64,000 nt of DNA from the NCBI GenBank assembly GCA_008711295.1, contig VUYV01000008.1, positions 424,823-488,822 on the forward strand, read 5' to 3'. The DNA comes from Anarhynchus alexandrinus. Its lineage: Eukaryota; Chordata; Aves; Charadriiformes; Charadriidae. Within the stretch, counting starts at the first letter, position 1; each line of letters begins with the position of its first letter. Below the pieces are notes generated by a model that worked only from the letters and a program-made list of their open reading frames with translations, was not told the DNA's origin and did no database searches. The position numbers and the translations under genes are program-made. Positions 25,401 to 38,257 of this stretch are shown here, in pieces.

Positions 25401-28400
25401 TTTCAAATGCAGCCAGCTATGCTGCGCTGCTGTAGGTACCGAGAAACAGCATCTGAGGCTCTGGCTGGACATGGTATCCACCACACACCCCAACACTGGC
25501 CACGCTTCGCTCAGCAAGGAGGCCACAGTCAAGCAACAGGCCTGTGGTACTCACTGGGGGAACAGGCACTGGGAAGGACTCCAGCCTGCCGCAACCACCT
25601 CTGCAATAGCGCCGTTTTCCTTATCTGAGCAACCGCATCACCGCGAGGTCAGCAAGAGACCCTGTGACTGCATTGCCATGGAGCTGGTCAAGCGGGTGAA
25701 CTCGCTTCTGGCCATTTCTCACACAAAGGCAAAGACAGTGTGGCCAGGACTGCAGCCAAGGAAGAGCATGGAGCAAACACTGGAGAGACGGCCCATCCCG
25801 CAGGGACCCCGCTTTTCTCCGCAGCCCCAAACATCTGGGCAGCATGTCTACTGTCAGTCCCATGTGCAAGAAGGCTTTGACTGAGCAGTTGTCCTCCCCT
25901 GTCTCCATTTAGTGTCTTCCATCTCAGTGTCAGGCAGCTCCAAGAGGCTGGGGCGACCTGTCTGCCCAGCCCCAGCCCATGAGTGGTCACCATAAGCGCT
26001 GGGTCTCCGTTCCCCAGCTGTGGAAAAATGTATCACTTCTCTCTGTAATTTGTCCTGATGGAAAGTATTGTTTAAGAGCTACGTAGTCCACAATAAATCA
26101 CAATAATTAATGACAATCATTAAGGAGATGCACAACTACTTTTTGCAAGCCTCTAAAATAGAAAGATTGCAGACATCATCTGTTCCACATCTAGAATTCG
26201 GCATAATTAATCCTAAAACCCAGTGTGACAAATAGCAAAGCTATTCAGAGGTGTCTGTCCTACATAAGACTGGCTGTAGCAAAAAAAAACCAAAACCATC
26301 CAAAACCATGGCACAACAGCCGCAACGCCGGGCAGGGCAATAAAACCACTTCCAGGCCAGGAGAGGACACAGCTGAAAGGATTTTAAAAAGGAACAACAC
26401 AGCGCCAGCAGAACTGGAGCACAGCAGAAACAGCTAGCGCTCTGCCTCTTGGGTATCCAGCTAAAATCACACGGATCTCGGAAGCTGCCTGCAAACGGCT
26501 TTTATTCGAGAAATAAAAACAGAGAGAAGGGCGACGGATCAGCAGGGAGAAGGGTGACGGTGCCTGGCAGAGCCCCACTGCTTATAGCAAGGGCAGCAAA
26601 CAAGGGGCAGTAGAAACGCCCTCCTGCGAACGAACCTGAGAAGGAAAGGGACACAGGACCTTGCAGAGCAGGGAAAGGGAAAGCCACAAGCGCTGCAAGG
26701 CAGCGTTGCCAGGTGACGAGTGCCTAAGGAGAGGACAGGCAGGGTGTTTGTTCACTCTGCTGGAATAAAAGTCCAAGCACGGCGTTTTGTCACTCTGTAA
26801 AATACCCGCCTACCCAAGAGGTGTGGGGCCTGCAGGTGCTCGCTGGGAGCTTGCGGAGGGCAGGGGCAGCACAGAGCTGCCATGGCCTGGCCATGCCCAC
26901 AGCCTGCCCAGAATAACCCAGAGCAGCTCCCTGGGCAGGGAACAGCCTCGCATGGCCATGAAAGGCAAAAAAAGCAACCGCTGGCAACAACACCCCAACA
27001 AATGGTGACACCGTGACCCAGTCATCACGCCCACCTTCACGTGGCATCTCTGCACCACCCCAAAACTGCGGTGCAACAGCACTTCTTATAGATGAAACCC
27101 TGGGCAGGGCAGCAACGATGAGCCCCTGTTTCTCTGAGTAGGATTATCGGACTTGCCTCCTCTGCACAGGGTGATGCTGAGGCACAGAGCAAGCGAGCAA
27201 CATGACGGGTGCTCCTCGGGTTCAGTAATGAGACAGGGGATATCAGTGATATCCGCTTTGCCCTCAAGCTGCTTGGCTGTTAGGACATCTCTCAGAGCAA
27301 CCATCAGTCTCCCCAGCCGGGGCACGCAGGCAGAGACACCCAAACGAGCAGCACCTCGGTAAAGCGTTTGAGAGCCGCGAGCAGCAGCCAGAGACCTGGC
27401 GCTTCGCAAACTTGCCTCGGCACAGATGGGGACAGGGAACGACATGCATTTAAAAAAAAAAAACCTTCCCAGGGGGATACAAAAATAATACCGCGTACAT
27501 TCCAGTTTCCCGAACAACAATCGCCTGAGAAGCCGGCACTGTGGGAAAGTCTCAGCTTGCTTTTCCTGGGTATTATAAATAGAATTATGGCTGCAAGCAG
27601 GGCTTTAAACGCAGAGGAAGGGGGAAAAGGCCATTTAACGGGCTGTGTTTGAACTCGGGCTCTGGCTGGTGTCCAGCTCTCTGCAGAACAGCTGGTCACT
27701 TCCTGCTGAGCAAAGGCCAGCGTTGCTGTGCTGGGAACCGGGAAGACCAGGCCGAGGGCCACCTGTCAGATCCCAGAGTCCACGAGCTTGCTGGGGGCAT
27801 CGCGCCTTGGGCTGCCATGTATGTCACTCGGGAGTCTGCTCCGCTCCCGCTCAGGGCCAGGCCTGTGCTCTCCCATGTGCTGTGAACACCAGCAGAGGGA
27901 CAGCGTGAGACCGGGCAAGTAGGTGTGAGACTTCCCCAGGAGGAGTGTGACTTGCAGGGCTGGTGTCCAAAGGGTCTCGAGAACTTCTCTTCCAGTGAGC
28001 TGCTTGGTTTCTCAGCCCACATGAAGGCTCAGTGAATACCAAGCCCTGCAGGACAGAATCCCACAGCTTTCTCACACTGCCTGGTTCAGGCTTGCCATCT
28101 TTACCTGGGTGACTGCTGCTGCCTTTCCCTGAGGGGTACACTGCTCATCACAAGCCCCTGCAGATCCTTGCCATGGGCAGCTCAACATCCTGTTATCTGC
28201 ATATTCATTCCTCCCTTACCTTAGCTCCTACTCATCTGGGTTATGAGTCTGCAGTTCCCCAGGCCACCTTTTAACCACTAGCATCATACTTTAGGCAGGG
28301 TATCACACATCAGCGCCAGCCACTTGTTCTGCAGTGGCACCACCAGGGCCCAGCAGCTCATTATTTAGTCTCGCTGCTCCCAAACCTTTTCTCCCACCAC

Positions 28401-28479
28401 TTCAACAGGAGCCAAAACACCTCCAGGCAGCCTTCAGCCTAAGGGCCCTGGCGTCTTCCACAGTGAGGAACATTGCAGA
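16401..28479. other. Long intergenic region upstream of OAZ2, no gene recognised
   Basis: About 12 kb without a supported exon. The first part is GC-rich; from roughly 20,100 to 28,300 the DNA is more AT-rich. Isolated AATAAA hexamers occur (for example near 21,604, 21,698 and 26,092) but none ends a recognisable transcript. In human the neighbour on this side is RBPMS2, on the same strand as OAZ2; its RRM exons are not visible here, so if synteny holds the gene lies left of the window. Confidence 0.45.
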
Positions 28480-28887
28480 CACACTTCTTTCCCACCACGG
28501 TGCTGCTGCTCCTCCTCTCTCCCCTCACCGCTGCGGGCCTGGCGCTCCCCTGCCCTGTGGGGAAGGCTCTCCTCCCGGCCCTCAGGCCTGGCACTCCCCA
28601 GGGACCGCATTGGGGTGCTCCTGCCCGGCTGCGAGGGTGACAGCGGAGCCGTGCCCAGCCCCACGGGAGAGAGCGGAGCCCTGCCGAGCCCCCTCATCCC
28701 CTTAAGGAGCCGGCGGGGGCCTAACGGCCCTCAACGGCCCCGACGGCCGCCACGCGTGCCCCGGGTAAGCCGTTGCTAGGCGGGAACGCGCGGGAGGGGG
28801 AAGAGAAGCGCAGTGCGCCTGCGCGGCGAGTGGGCGTGGCGCGGCGCGCGCCTTTGCGTGGGGCGGTNATCAGCGACTGAGCCGAGG
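28480..28887 (+). promoter_or_regulatory. OAZ2: CpG-island promoter and 5' UTR of OAZ2
   Basis: Very GC- and CpG-rich sequence directly before the OAZ2 start codon, with the CpG richness continuing to about 29,110 in intron 1. No TATA box is seen. TGCGCCTGCGCG at 28,814-28,825 differs by one base from the NRF1 palindrome, and GGGCGTGGC at 28,832 is an SP/KLF-type GC box, both typical of housekeeping promoters. Transcription probably starts within about 28,800-28,870. One base (28,868) is undetermined in the likely 5' UTR. Whether this island also fires leftwards cannot be told. Confidence 0.7.
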
Positions 28888-28907
28888 ATGATAAACACCC
28901 AGGACAG
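28888..28907 (+). CDS. OAZ2: OAZ2 coding exon 1
   Basis: ATG at 28,888 encodes Met-Ile-Asn-Thr-Gln-Asp and two bases of a serine codon, then the donor GTGCGG begins at 28,908. The start has A at -3, a good initiation context, and the peptide matches the N terminus of vertebrate OAZ2. The exon is too short to be found by frame length alone; it was located by matching it to exon 2. Confidence 0.9.
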
Positions 28908-31900
28908 GTGCGGGGAGGGGACCGGGGTCTAGCGCTGCGTCTTCCCCCTCTGCCTCCACCGCCGGGCCCACCCCGCCGCGGCCTGCCGCGTCCCCTCAGA
29001 GCGGCGGCGGCGGCGGCCGGGCCTGGGCGCTGAGGAGAGGGGTGGGAGTGTGGGGGGAGGAGAAGGCCCTCCGCCTCTCCCGGGTTAAATCTCCGTCGGA
29101 GCGTCCCTTCTCCGTGGGGGGGAGACCCCCCGGGGGGGTGTGTGGGTGCCTGGGATGGGATGGGATGGGATGGGATGGATCACCTCAGCAGCCAGTGTCT
29201 GAGCACCCCCTTGCTAACAAGTCTGTAAGACCGACCAGGGTTTGTGCCCTCCCTTCCCGCAGTCCCTGCGCATCTTTAAGGAAAGGTGATTTTTTTATTA
29301 TTTTTTTTTTTTCCCCTCTTCTGGCAGGTTGGTTATCAGTAGGCACGAACTTACATGGCTTGTGGGTATTTTTTGCAGCTGACCAGATTATCTTGTGTGT
29401 CTGTTCTGTGTTTAGAGTCCGAAAAGTGTCATTTCCTGAGCCCCTATCGTACCGCGTAGATAAGCGCCTGGAGGATGTGTATAAACCAGCCTTGTTTCTT
29501 GGCCGCTTCGTGTAGGGTAAATACTTGAGCTGTGCTGTATTCATCAGATGGTTATTTACAAGTTGCTCCTTAAATTGGGTTCCTTAATATGTGACTTGCA
29601 GTGGCTGGCAGCATAGCATCTTATTATGGCCTAAGTGCAACTGCATCTTCAGAGCCTGTTTTGAAAAGGGCCAAAAAAGAAAACAAACAAAAAAACCCCT
29701 TCATTTCTGTAACGTCAAGGGAGCTGCGTGGATCCTTCCATCTGGTCTAAGTGTTCAGTGCAAATAAAACCCTCCAGAAAACAAGAAGATGTGCAGCTTT
29801 TAGATCTCAAGGTGCTGGTTGTTGTCGTGGGCTGAAAGCAGTGCGAGGGTTGTTGAAGAGCAGCCATGACAGGGTTCAAAAGTTGCCAAGTTGTCCTTTG
29901 CGCTTCCCAGGGACAGGGCACGGGGTTGAGATGGCTGGAAGCTTAGCGAGTTAAAATTATACCCACCGGCTGAAAGCGTACGCTTGCTTCCAGCTCCCGT
30001 TTCAGGCAGGACTCGGTCAAGAAGCTTTTGCTTGGGAGTTTCTTCAGGGAAAGGCCCTTGGTGATCTAAATGCTTCTTAACCTAAACCAAGCTGCTGGAA
30101 AGCAGCTTCTCAAAAGCGAAGAGAGGCTGGAAGGGAGCACAGTCCTAATTTTTAAGCTATGAACAGGCTGCAGGGAGCAGAGTTGCAGTGGGCTGCTCAC
30201 ATGCGGATGCATGAAGGAATCAGACTTTGTTGAGTGCTTGCATGAACTTCCCAGGGTGCTAACGCGCATTGGGAGGAATGAAAAACCCCTTTTAATCTGT
30301 GCCCCCCACACAGGCTCGCTCCCCAGTGTTGCCTGATGGTGCTGCCCTGCGTGTGCTGCTCTCGGGACCTGAACTGGCTGCTGCTGTGAAGCTTTGGGGG
30401 AGGAAAAGGGTGGCATGCAGGTCTGGGCTAGGTGAAGCCCCAGTGCCACAGTCAGGGCTCAGTGACTGAAGGGGTCTTGTGTTTTGACTTCTGCATGTGC
30501 CAGAGGAAGCAAAACTGGGAAGTGTCTTGAACTGCTTTGCATGAAAACTACAGCCTCTCTCTTTTTTTCTCTTTTTTTTTTTTTTTTTTCCCCCCCACAA
30601 CTACACTTCATTATCCAGCTTCTTGATGCCTTGGCCACAAGTTGGAGGGAGCTATCAATAGTACATTGTTGACTGGGGGGTGAGGGAGGAGGGAAGGGAA
30701 TAACAAAGCTGCCAACAGCTTTCTGGGGGTGGGGAACTGCACAGCAAAGTGCTTTGTCATGCCTCTCGACATCCACTACTACTGAATACACACTGGTCCA
30801 TTGATAGCCCCAGTCATGCCGGGAGGAGGGACTGTATTAACACAAAACGCCAAAGAGCATGTGTGCGAAGGGGTTTGCCCTGAGACATCTTCTGTCCAAC
30901 TGCTTAATATCTTTTCCAAAGTGTGTTTAAACAGCTTTTTCTCTGAGCGGTGTCTGCTGTAGGCCATGGCACGTGGAAACGCTGCTGAAGAGCCCGATCT
31001 AGCAATGCTGGAGGAGGAGGAAATATGTGGAGGAAGAATATTTGTGTTTCCTGTAGAAGGATTATTTTGGTATGAGATGGCAAGCCAAGTTCTTTGCAAA
31101 TTCTGCCTGTGTCGTAACTGCATTTGTGAGTTATTTTTTGGCAGACAGAAATGCCAAATTTCAGGAGTTTGTTTGCGGTCTGGTGTATGTTCCAGCATAC
31201 TGTATAGGCGGTTCAGGTGATTCTGATGGCGCAGCTCGGTACTTGGTCTTTGGATACTTAAGCCTGTTCCCTCGTGGAGGGGGATTAGAGTAGAAAAACA
31301 CTATCTTGGGATCAGCTTAAGTGAGAAGTTTTCAGATGGACAGACAGTAAGTTGTCGATAAATCTACAGAGGCTGTCCCTTATAGCCTTGTTCCTCACTC
31401 TGTGGGCTTATTGAAAACTCTCAAATTCTCCTTTATTTTGGTGGTGTTTACATAGCTTTGCGCTGGCGTGTTTCATAATGGGAACACTGGGGAATGACTG
31501 GTTTCTCTGCGTTGCTTTTGCAGGCTTTGTTAGAGGAATACCACTGCTGTGCCATGCCTCGGCAAAGAGCTTTTGTGGTACTGATAAAGGGAGCAATGCT
31601 CCAGAAGTAAAATAATTTGCTTTCATGAGCTTCCTAAAACCTAGGGCAGTTATTAAAGCCTGCGTTCAAAGTGATCCTAAAAGACTGCATGTAGGACACC
31701 CAAACTTTTGGATCCAACTTAGAAACTGCAAGGGAAACTTATTTTCTTGCTTGTAAAAGTAGATCTGTGGGGTGAACTTGTAATTTTTAGGGTTGGGGTG
31801 AAGGATGCTTGTGTGATGTTTCATTTGCATGTGAAAATGTCAACTTGGACATTGTAGAGCATGTTGAAATATCTTGAAGAACCAGCCCTTGCACTCCTCG

Positions 31901-34900
31901 TTGTTTCGAAAATGTGAAACTTAAACCTCCTCCTTCTGGGTCCTGTTGATCTATTTGTAGATATTTGTCTATAGAAAATGTGTGCTCATCTGGTCATGCG
32001 TTTCCAGCCATCTGCTATTGGCAGTCCTCCAGGCATCCCTTATTAGCATGAGGTTGCTCAGCACTCTCTCCATGTTCTTGGCTGCAAAGCCCCTCCTCCG
32101 TTTCTAACAAAACACTGCCAGTTTCTGGTAGGACTCAGGCAGTGAGTGTTTTTAATGTAGATGGCTGGGCGCTAAAGCCCTGATAGCTGCCTCTGACATG
32201 CTGTGGAGGAGCAGGGATATGTGCGGTTTCAGATCATGAGGAGCTGTAGCATCCGAAATGTGATCCCTGCTAAAGTAACCTGGTGTTCTCTCTCTCTTTT
32301 TCTTGCAGTAGTATTCTACCTTTGAGTAACTGTCCCCAGCTGCAGTGCTGCAGGCACATTGTTCCAGGGCCTCTGTGGTGCTCCTGATGCCCCTCACCCA
32401 CTGTCGAAGATCCCCGGTGGGCGAGGGGGTAGCAGGGATCCTTCTCTTTCAGCTCTGATATATAAGGTGAGAAAGATGTGACATCTAAATAATGACCTGT
32501 ACCCATGTTGCAACTGTGTTCGGTTCCTTTCGCAGTCTGATGGGAATGAATGCAAATAATAAGTGGGAGAACAGTTAATTTTTCAGCGACCCTGTCAGCA
32601 GATTGCTGAGCTGCACGCAGTGCTCTCCTGCTTAAATATCACCTGTTTATTAAGAAATGAGAGACCTTTTCTCAAAGGTGTGCAGCAAATAATTCACTAG
32701 TCCTGTTCCCGGAGGTCTGTTTCAGCTATCGTAGGCAGAGCCAGCGTTATCAAACCATGAAACAACTTCTTAAATGCCTCGCAAAAAGAGGAAGCAGGAA
32801 GCAGAAAGGTGAAATGCAGAGAGAGAATGATTGATAAGCTCCTTCCTGTGCCCTAGTCTGGAAGGTAAAGCTGTTGGGGCCTGGGAGCTGCCCGAACCGA
32901 TGTACAGAGTAACTCCTGACTTCGCAAAAGGGCGAGCTGACTGTCCACCTCGCAGACGGGAACATTTCTAGAACACGTATATAGGATGAGGGAAGATCAG
33001 GAAGGCTTTGTATCTGCAGATTTGCTTAGGAGCACGTGGATCTGCGCAGCTCTCATTTTTTTGGCCCTTTTCATTCTACGGGACCTTTTCTTTTGGCTTT
33101 TGGATGAGGAGACCTGGCTGTTCCTTGCCATAGAATAATTGCACAACTTTGTGTTGGGTTATGGTGGCACACATCTGTCTCCCTTCTGGGCCAGGGGCAG
33201 CTTTTCCACTAGCCAGGGAGTAAAGTGTGATCAGATGAGGTAGCCTAAATTTATGCGAAGCTTGCAAATTTGGCTGCTCAGACAGGAGTGTTGTCATAGG
33301 TGTTAGACTTGATTTTTAATTAGCCTGTGGGAGGCACACAGACTTTATATGATGAAAAGATACAGGCCCTTTTGGGTCACAGCTACCAAAGTCTCCTCTT
33401 GAAATTCCGGAGAGAATCACAGACCTTGTGGCTGCTTTCAGAGGAGTTTTCTGCAATGCAGCCTTGGTGAATTTTTAGCATTTCACTTACCTTGTGAATA
33501 AACGTGAACCTCTGTAGCCTCCTAATAATAACGTAACATCAGCTTAATGCTCTTGAGTTGAATGTTAGAGGGGTATGAAATCCAGAGGGGCAGCAGAGAG
33601 GTAGCAAAGAGCACAATGGCGTTCCTGTCAGATAAAGAAGATACATAAATAGCTTCAAGAGAGCTCAGGACAAATAATGAATTCCCTCTGGGTGGGAGGG
33701 GATGAGAAATAGGGGACCCTGCAACTTAAAACTCCTGCAGGCCAGCTTTGCCAAGCCTTGCATACGCACCAGGCAAGGTCCAAAGGCAGAAAATGGGCCC
33801 ATCGTGGAACAGACACTGGTGGAAAGAATCACTGTGTGGAGGCTTTGAAGTGTTTGATTTCGCTATGGCCTCAAATTCGTGCAGAAGCTTTTGGCAGTGG
33901 CGTGTAGGCAGGGGTTGCTGCCTGTGGGGATGTCATCTAGATAGCTGCATCCCAGAAATACGCATATAATCCTTTCTGGGTTTATTGCTGACAAAAGCTA
34001 GCAGAATCTGTCAGAAAATCAGTCCCTTCTGTAACATTGCACAGCAGAGTGGGCCATGTTGCCCAGTGGTTTAAAGTCTGACCTCAGACAGGGATTACTG
34101 GGAGACTCTCTGCCCCTCTCAGTTGCCCGCTTGGTCTAGCTGTGCTGTAGTTACATCAGGCTGAGCTTTTCAGCCAGCAAGCTTCAGCATGACCTGGAAA
34201 GGCATCTGGACCCAAAAGCTTAAGTACATTTTCCAGCTGTATCAGCTGTTCTAGTTCAAGGGATGACCTTTGTGAACAAGCCTGCCTCCTACGGAGTATG
34301 CAGCACACTGCTCGTATACAACCGTGCTATAAATTAAGCAGCTGGGGCTCCCTATAGCTGTTGGGATTTTTCTGTTAAGAGACTTAATGCTCGGCCCTTC
34401 ATCAAGGGAGCTTTGCTTGAGCTGGGAATGCAGTAGTGGTCGGCGTCAGTGCTGCGCAGCCAGGACGGGCTTTGCGTGAACAGACGTGCTCTGGCTAGCA
34501 AACTTGGCAGGAGGCTGCAGGTGTAGCACATGCCAGCAGTAGGCTGCCTACACGGCTTTCTCGAGTCACTTGGCTGTGGCCAAGATCATAACATCCTTTC
34601 TTCTTATGCTGCCAACAACCTAGGGGCCTCCCTCCCCGCACCCCCCATCTTTCTCAGGACATGTGAGGAGCATAGCTGGGTTGGAAAATCTTGCGCTCAG
34701 TGAATTGTAACCAAGTGGAAGCTGTTCCTTGCGGCTTTGCTTCACTGAAATGGAGCCCGAGGCTGGAGAGCCGGTGGTTTAGGCAGCTGGGTATAAAAGA
34801 TAGCCTGGTGGAGTGGTATTTTTTCCCTCCCCGCAATAGCGTGGTGGGGGGATTTTGCAGGGGTGAACTAAAACCGAACATTTGTTGCATAAACAGGATT

Positions 34901-37900
34901 TTGCTTTGAGCAGCTTCCAAAGAATTCTGGGCTGCTGCATCACAGGAACAGCTTCTCTCCCCGGCATCTCGCTGTCTCTGTTTTGATGCCTAGAAATAAA
35001 ATATCAGCTGCCCAAGACAGGTTGTGTAAACGTAATTCCCTCTGAACCGGGGGAACTGGTTCTCTTAATCCCTGTGGTTATGCTGCCTTTGGTTCATGGG
35101 CTGTCGCATTAGGGGGCTTTTAAGAGGAAAAACCTCGCTAGGTTTGGAGTGCAGGGTATAACTTCTGGTGACAGAAGAGCTAAGCCAGAAGGCTCGGAAA
35201 GCTTTTCCCCTCCCGTTGTAGGCTCCTGCCAGTCTTCCTGCACAAATGCATGTGTGTGCCTCCCCCTCCAATGTGTCAATCCCAGCCTGCTTTTCTCAAC
35301 TTCCTCACCCTGTTTTTGTTTTCACAAAGTGTAAGAAAAGAAGCGTCTGTGAGCTTTTCCTGAGAGAAGGATCTTTTCTGAAACAGAGACGCTTTCTGCA
35401 CAGTAACAACGACTGTAAAAGGCTCCTGTAAAGTCACTGGTGAAGGATGTGTGTATAATCCCCTTGTGTTTTTTTTAAATACACCTCTGTAGTGCGGAGC
35501 TTTCACTGGGCTCAAAGCCGACTCTTGCTGCTGGCTTGGCAGTGGCTGTATCAACAGCAGTTCCGACTTAACCTGAGCGGCAGTCGGTAGGTTTCTTAGT
35601 GCACTTTGGCTTAAAACTGTAGTAAAACCCAACAGCAGGCACAACCACAAGAACTTCTTTCAAACTCGATAAATTAACTTATTTCCTACAGGATATTTAT
35701 TCTGATGAAGTGTAAACTTGTTTTTTAGCTAAGCTTTGTGGGCTTTAAACAAACAGCAGCTTCCTCTGCTCTGGTTACCAAAGCCAGGCAGTTCCTGATT
35801 TGCATGTGGCATTACTTTGTTGCCAGCATTAACATACTCAATGGCTTCTTCCTTGTCACAATAGTCAAACCAAGAGGGATCTGTTTTAATACATGTGGTA
35901 ACAGGAATTAAAGCAGTGGGACACAGGCTTGAGGAGATATTCAGGTTCTCGGAGGTGTTTTTGCTGAACTGTTGGTCTTTCAGTGATGCTTTTACCGCCT
36001 TTTTAGCTTAAAATGCCTACAAGAAAACACCTGCTAGAAAAGCAGCGATGCTGAGGAGTCTTCCACCCTCGTACTGGGCACCGTTGGCTGTCGATGTGTT
36101 TGTACTGCCCATCTTGTAAATGCTTCTTCACTGTGGAGCCAAACTGGACTGTTTTCTTTGCTGTCCTGGCTGCCTGCATGTGTTACGGTCAGAGATGAAT
36201 ATATGTCACTACAAAGCATTTATTAAACCTTGTCTGGGGAGGTGCTGTCTCTGCAGCCATGTTGCTTGCCTCAGCGTCAGTCCAGCTGATCGTCAGCAGA
36301 TCAGAGTTCATCATGAGCTGCTGAATTAATCACCTTGGTAAAATAAAATGCTTGGAGGCTGGACGGTCCCTCACTTAATGACCCAATGGAGTAAACCACC
36401 TCCTGCCCCACCTGTTGATGCTGTTGAGGAGAGAGGGACAGACAGCTTTCCCAGGCGTTCCTGTGACTCAGAAACAGAGCGGACATGTGTTCTATTATCT
36501 GCTTTACTTCTGCCCTTCAGCGCTGTGCAGGTAACTTAGTAAATGTGAGAGGGTCCACATGCATGAGCCCATAACCAAGCAGATGGGAACAGTTCAGCTT
36601 CTGCTGCAGTTGACAACGTTAACTCAGGAACCTAATTAATTTCTTCGTCCTTTCATTTGGGCTCTTTTGCAGTGAAATGTGGAAATCATTACTGGGCAAG
36701 CCAACTGCCTGCAAAAATTGTCAGGAGGAGGGATGGAGTTTAACCACGAAATTGTTTTCTAGGAACTGCTGAGCTGAGTCTGAGGCGGTCTGCATGCTTG
36801 GCATTCTAGTTCGAGCAGTGTTGAAGAGAGACGTGTACGTTTGTGGTCTCTGGAAAAGACCTCATCACAGTCAAATCCGTGTAGCTTCTCTCTGTTTTGG
36901 GATTCTCTCTGCACCATGTATTTTCCTCTGGTATACCAGGAGGCAAACCATTTGCCATACTAGTTGGTTGTAAAATCTGGGAAAGCAATTTGTGGTCATC
37001 CCTCACACAAAAACACTGTGTTGGGGATTGGGGAGACAATGAAGTTGGTCAGACTGCAGCAGCAGATGCTCTTCCAGCTTGTTGGTTCAAGTTCTGTTCT
37101 TTTGAAGGGTAGTTCATGAACTGCCGTTCAGAGATGTGGCCGGGACCTGCGATGAATGAATGGACTCTTGCTACCCAGAAATTTAATATAATGTAAATAT
37201 GCAAAACTGCAACTAGAAAATCACTACGAGGTCTGAGTACTCATTGTGGTGTGTCCCTGAGTGAAAGGGGAAGAGAAAAGTATAACGTTCTTCTTAGTAA
37301 AACTATACCACCATTTATTTTGCATTTGCATCTCTATAGTCCTACATTATAATCAGCCAGGGGAGTACGACTTCACTTTTTTGTTCTCTGTTTTTTAAGT
37401 TAGAATAAAAGCAAGGTATTACAGGTAGTTCGAACAGTAGCTTTTAACCACTTGCACACCTGTTTAGAGCGCTGAGACTCAGGCATGAGCTTGCAGGTGA
37501 CTGCACACCTTCATGAACTCTGGTGAGCCTCACGGTGGTGAATTTTAAAGACAGGATGAAACTTGACACACATGTCTGCAATGACTGGTCCTTTTTCAGA
37601 AGGGTGCTCCCATTGGAAACACTCTGCACACTCATTTTAGCACCATCTCTTACATTTTTGGTTTGTGATCTCAAGGATGGTTTTCTCTAACTGAAGCTGA
37701 TTTTGTGTGCTCTCCTCCCTCCCCTGCACAGGACGAGAAGATCACTGTTAACCAAGATGTCCCAGTGCACGAAGGGAAGCCTCATATTGTCCATTTCCAG
37801 TACAAGGTCACAGAGGTGAAGACCTCCTCCTGGGATGCGGTGCTCTCTAATCAGAGCCTCTTTGTGGAAATCCCTGATGGATTATTAGCTGATGGAAGCA

Positions 37901-38224
37901 AAGAAGGGTAAGTTCAGGATCCCAGAGCTGTGTCCATGGCTCTGCAGGGAGCAGGGCTTTGATTATATGGGCTATGCTCTGCCTGTGGAGAGAACAGGCT
38001 GTGTGTACCGCAGCTCTGTTCCTGGTTTGTGTGTCTGAAATATGTCCTTACTGCCTGGTCTTCAGAGAACTGTCTTGTTAGTCCTTCATGTATTTTCTTC
38101 CCCCTTAGTGATCATTTCAGATGGGTTACTGTTTTTTGAGTCCCTATGCTAATGCAAAATAAACAAGAAATGAGCGGAGTGATTTTTTATGTACTTTGGT
38201 AAGGAAAATCTACAAGCCTTTCTC

Positions 38225-38257
<33 letters not shown>

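Noticed and set aside
32310..32387. Reading the in-frame UGA in OAZ2 exon 2 as a pseudogene mutation or sequencing error
   Set aside because: The stop, its neighbours UCC and U, and the following pseudoknot are the conserved programmed frameshift of antizymes, and all five exons have intact splice sites.
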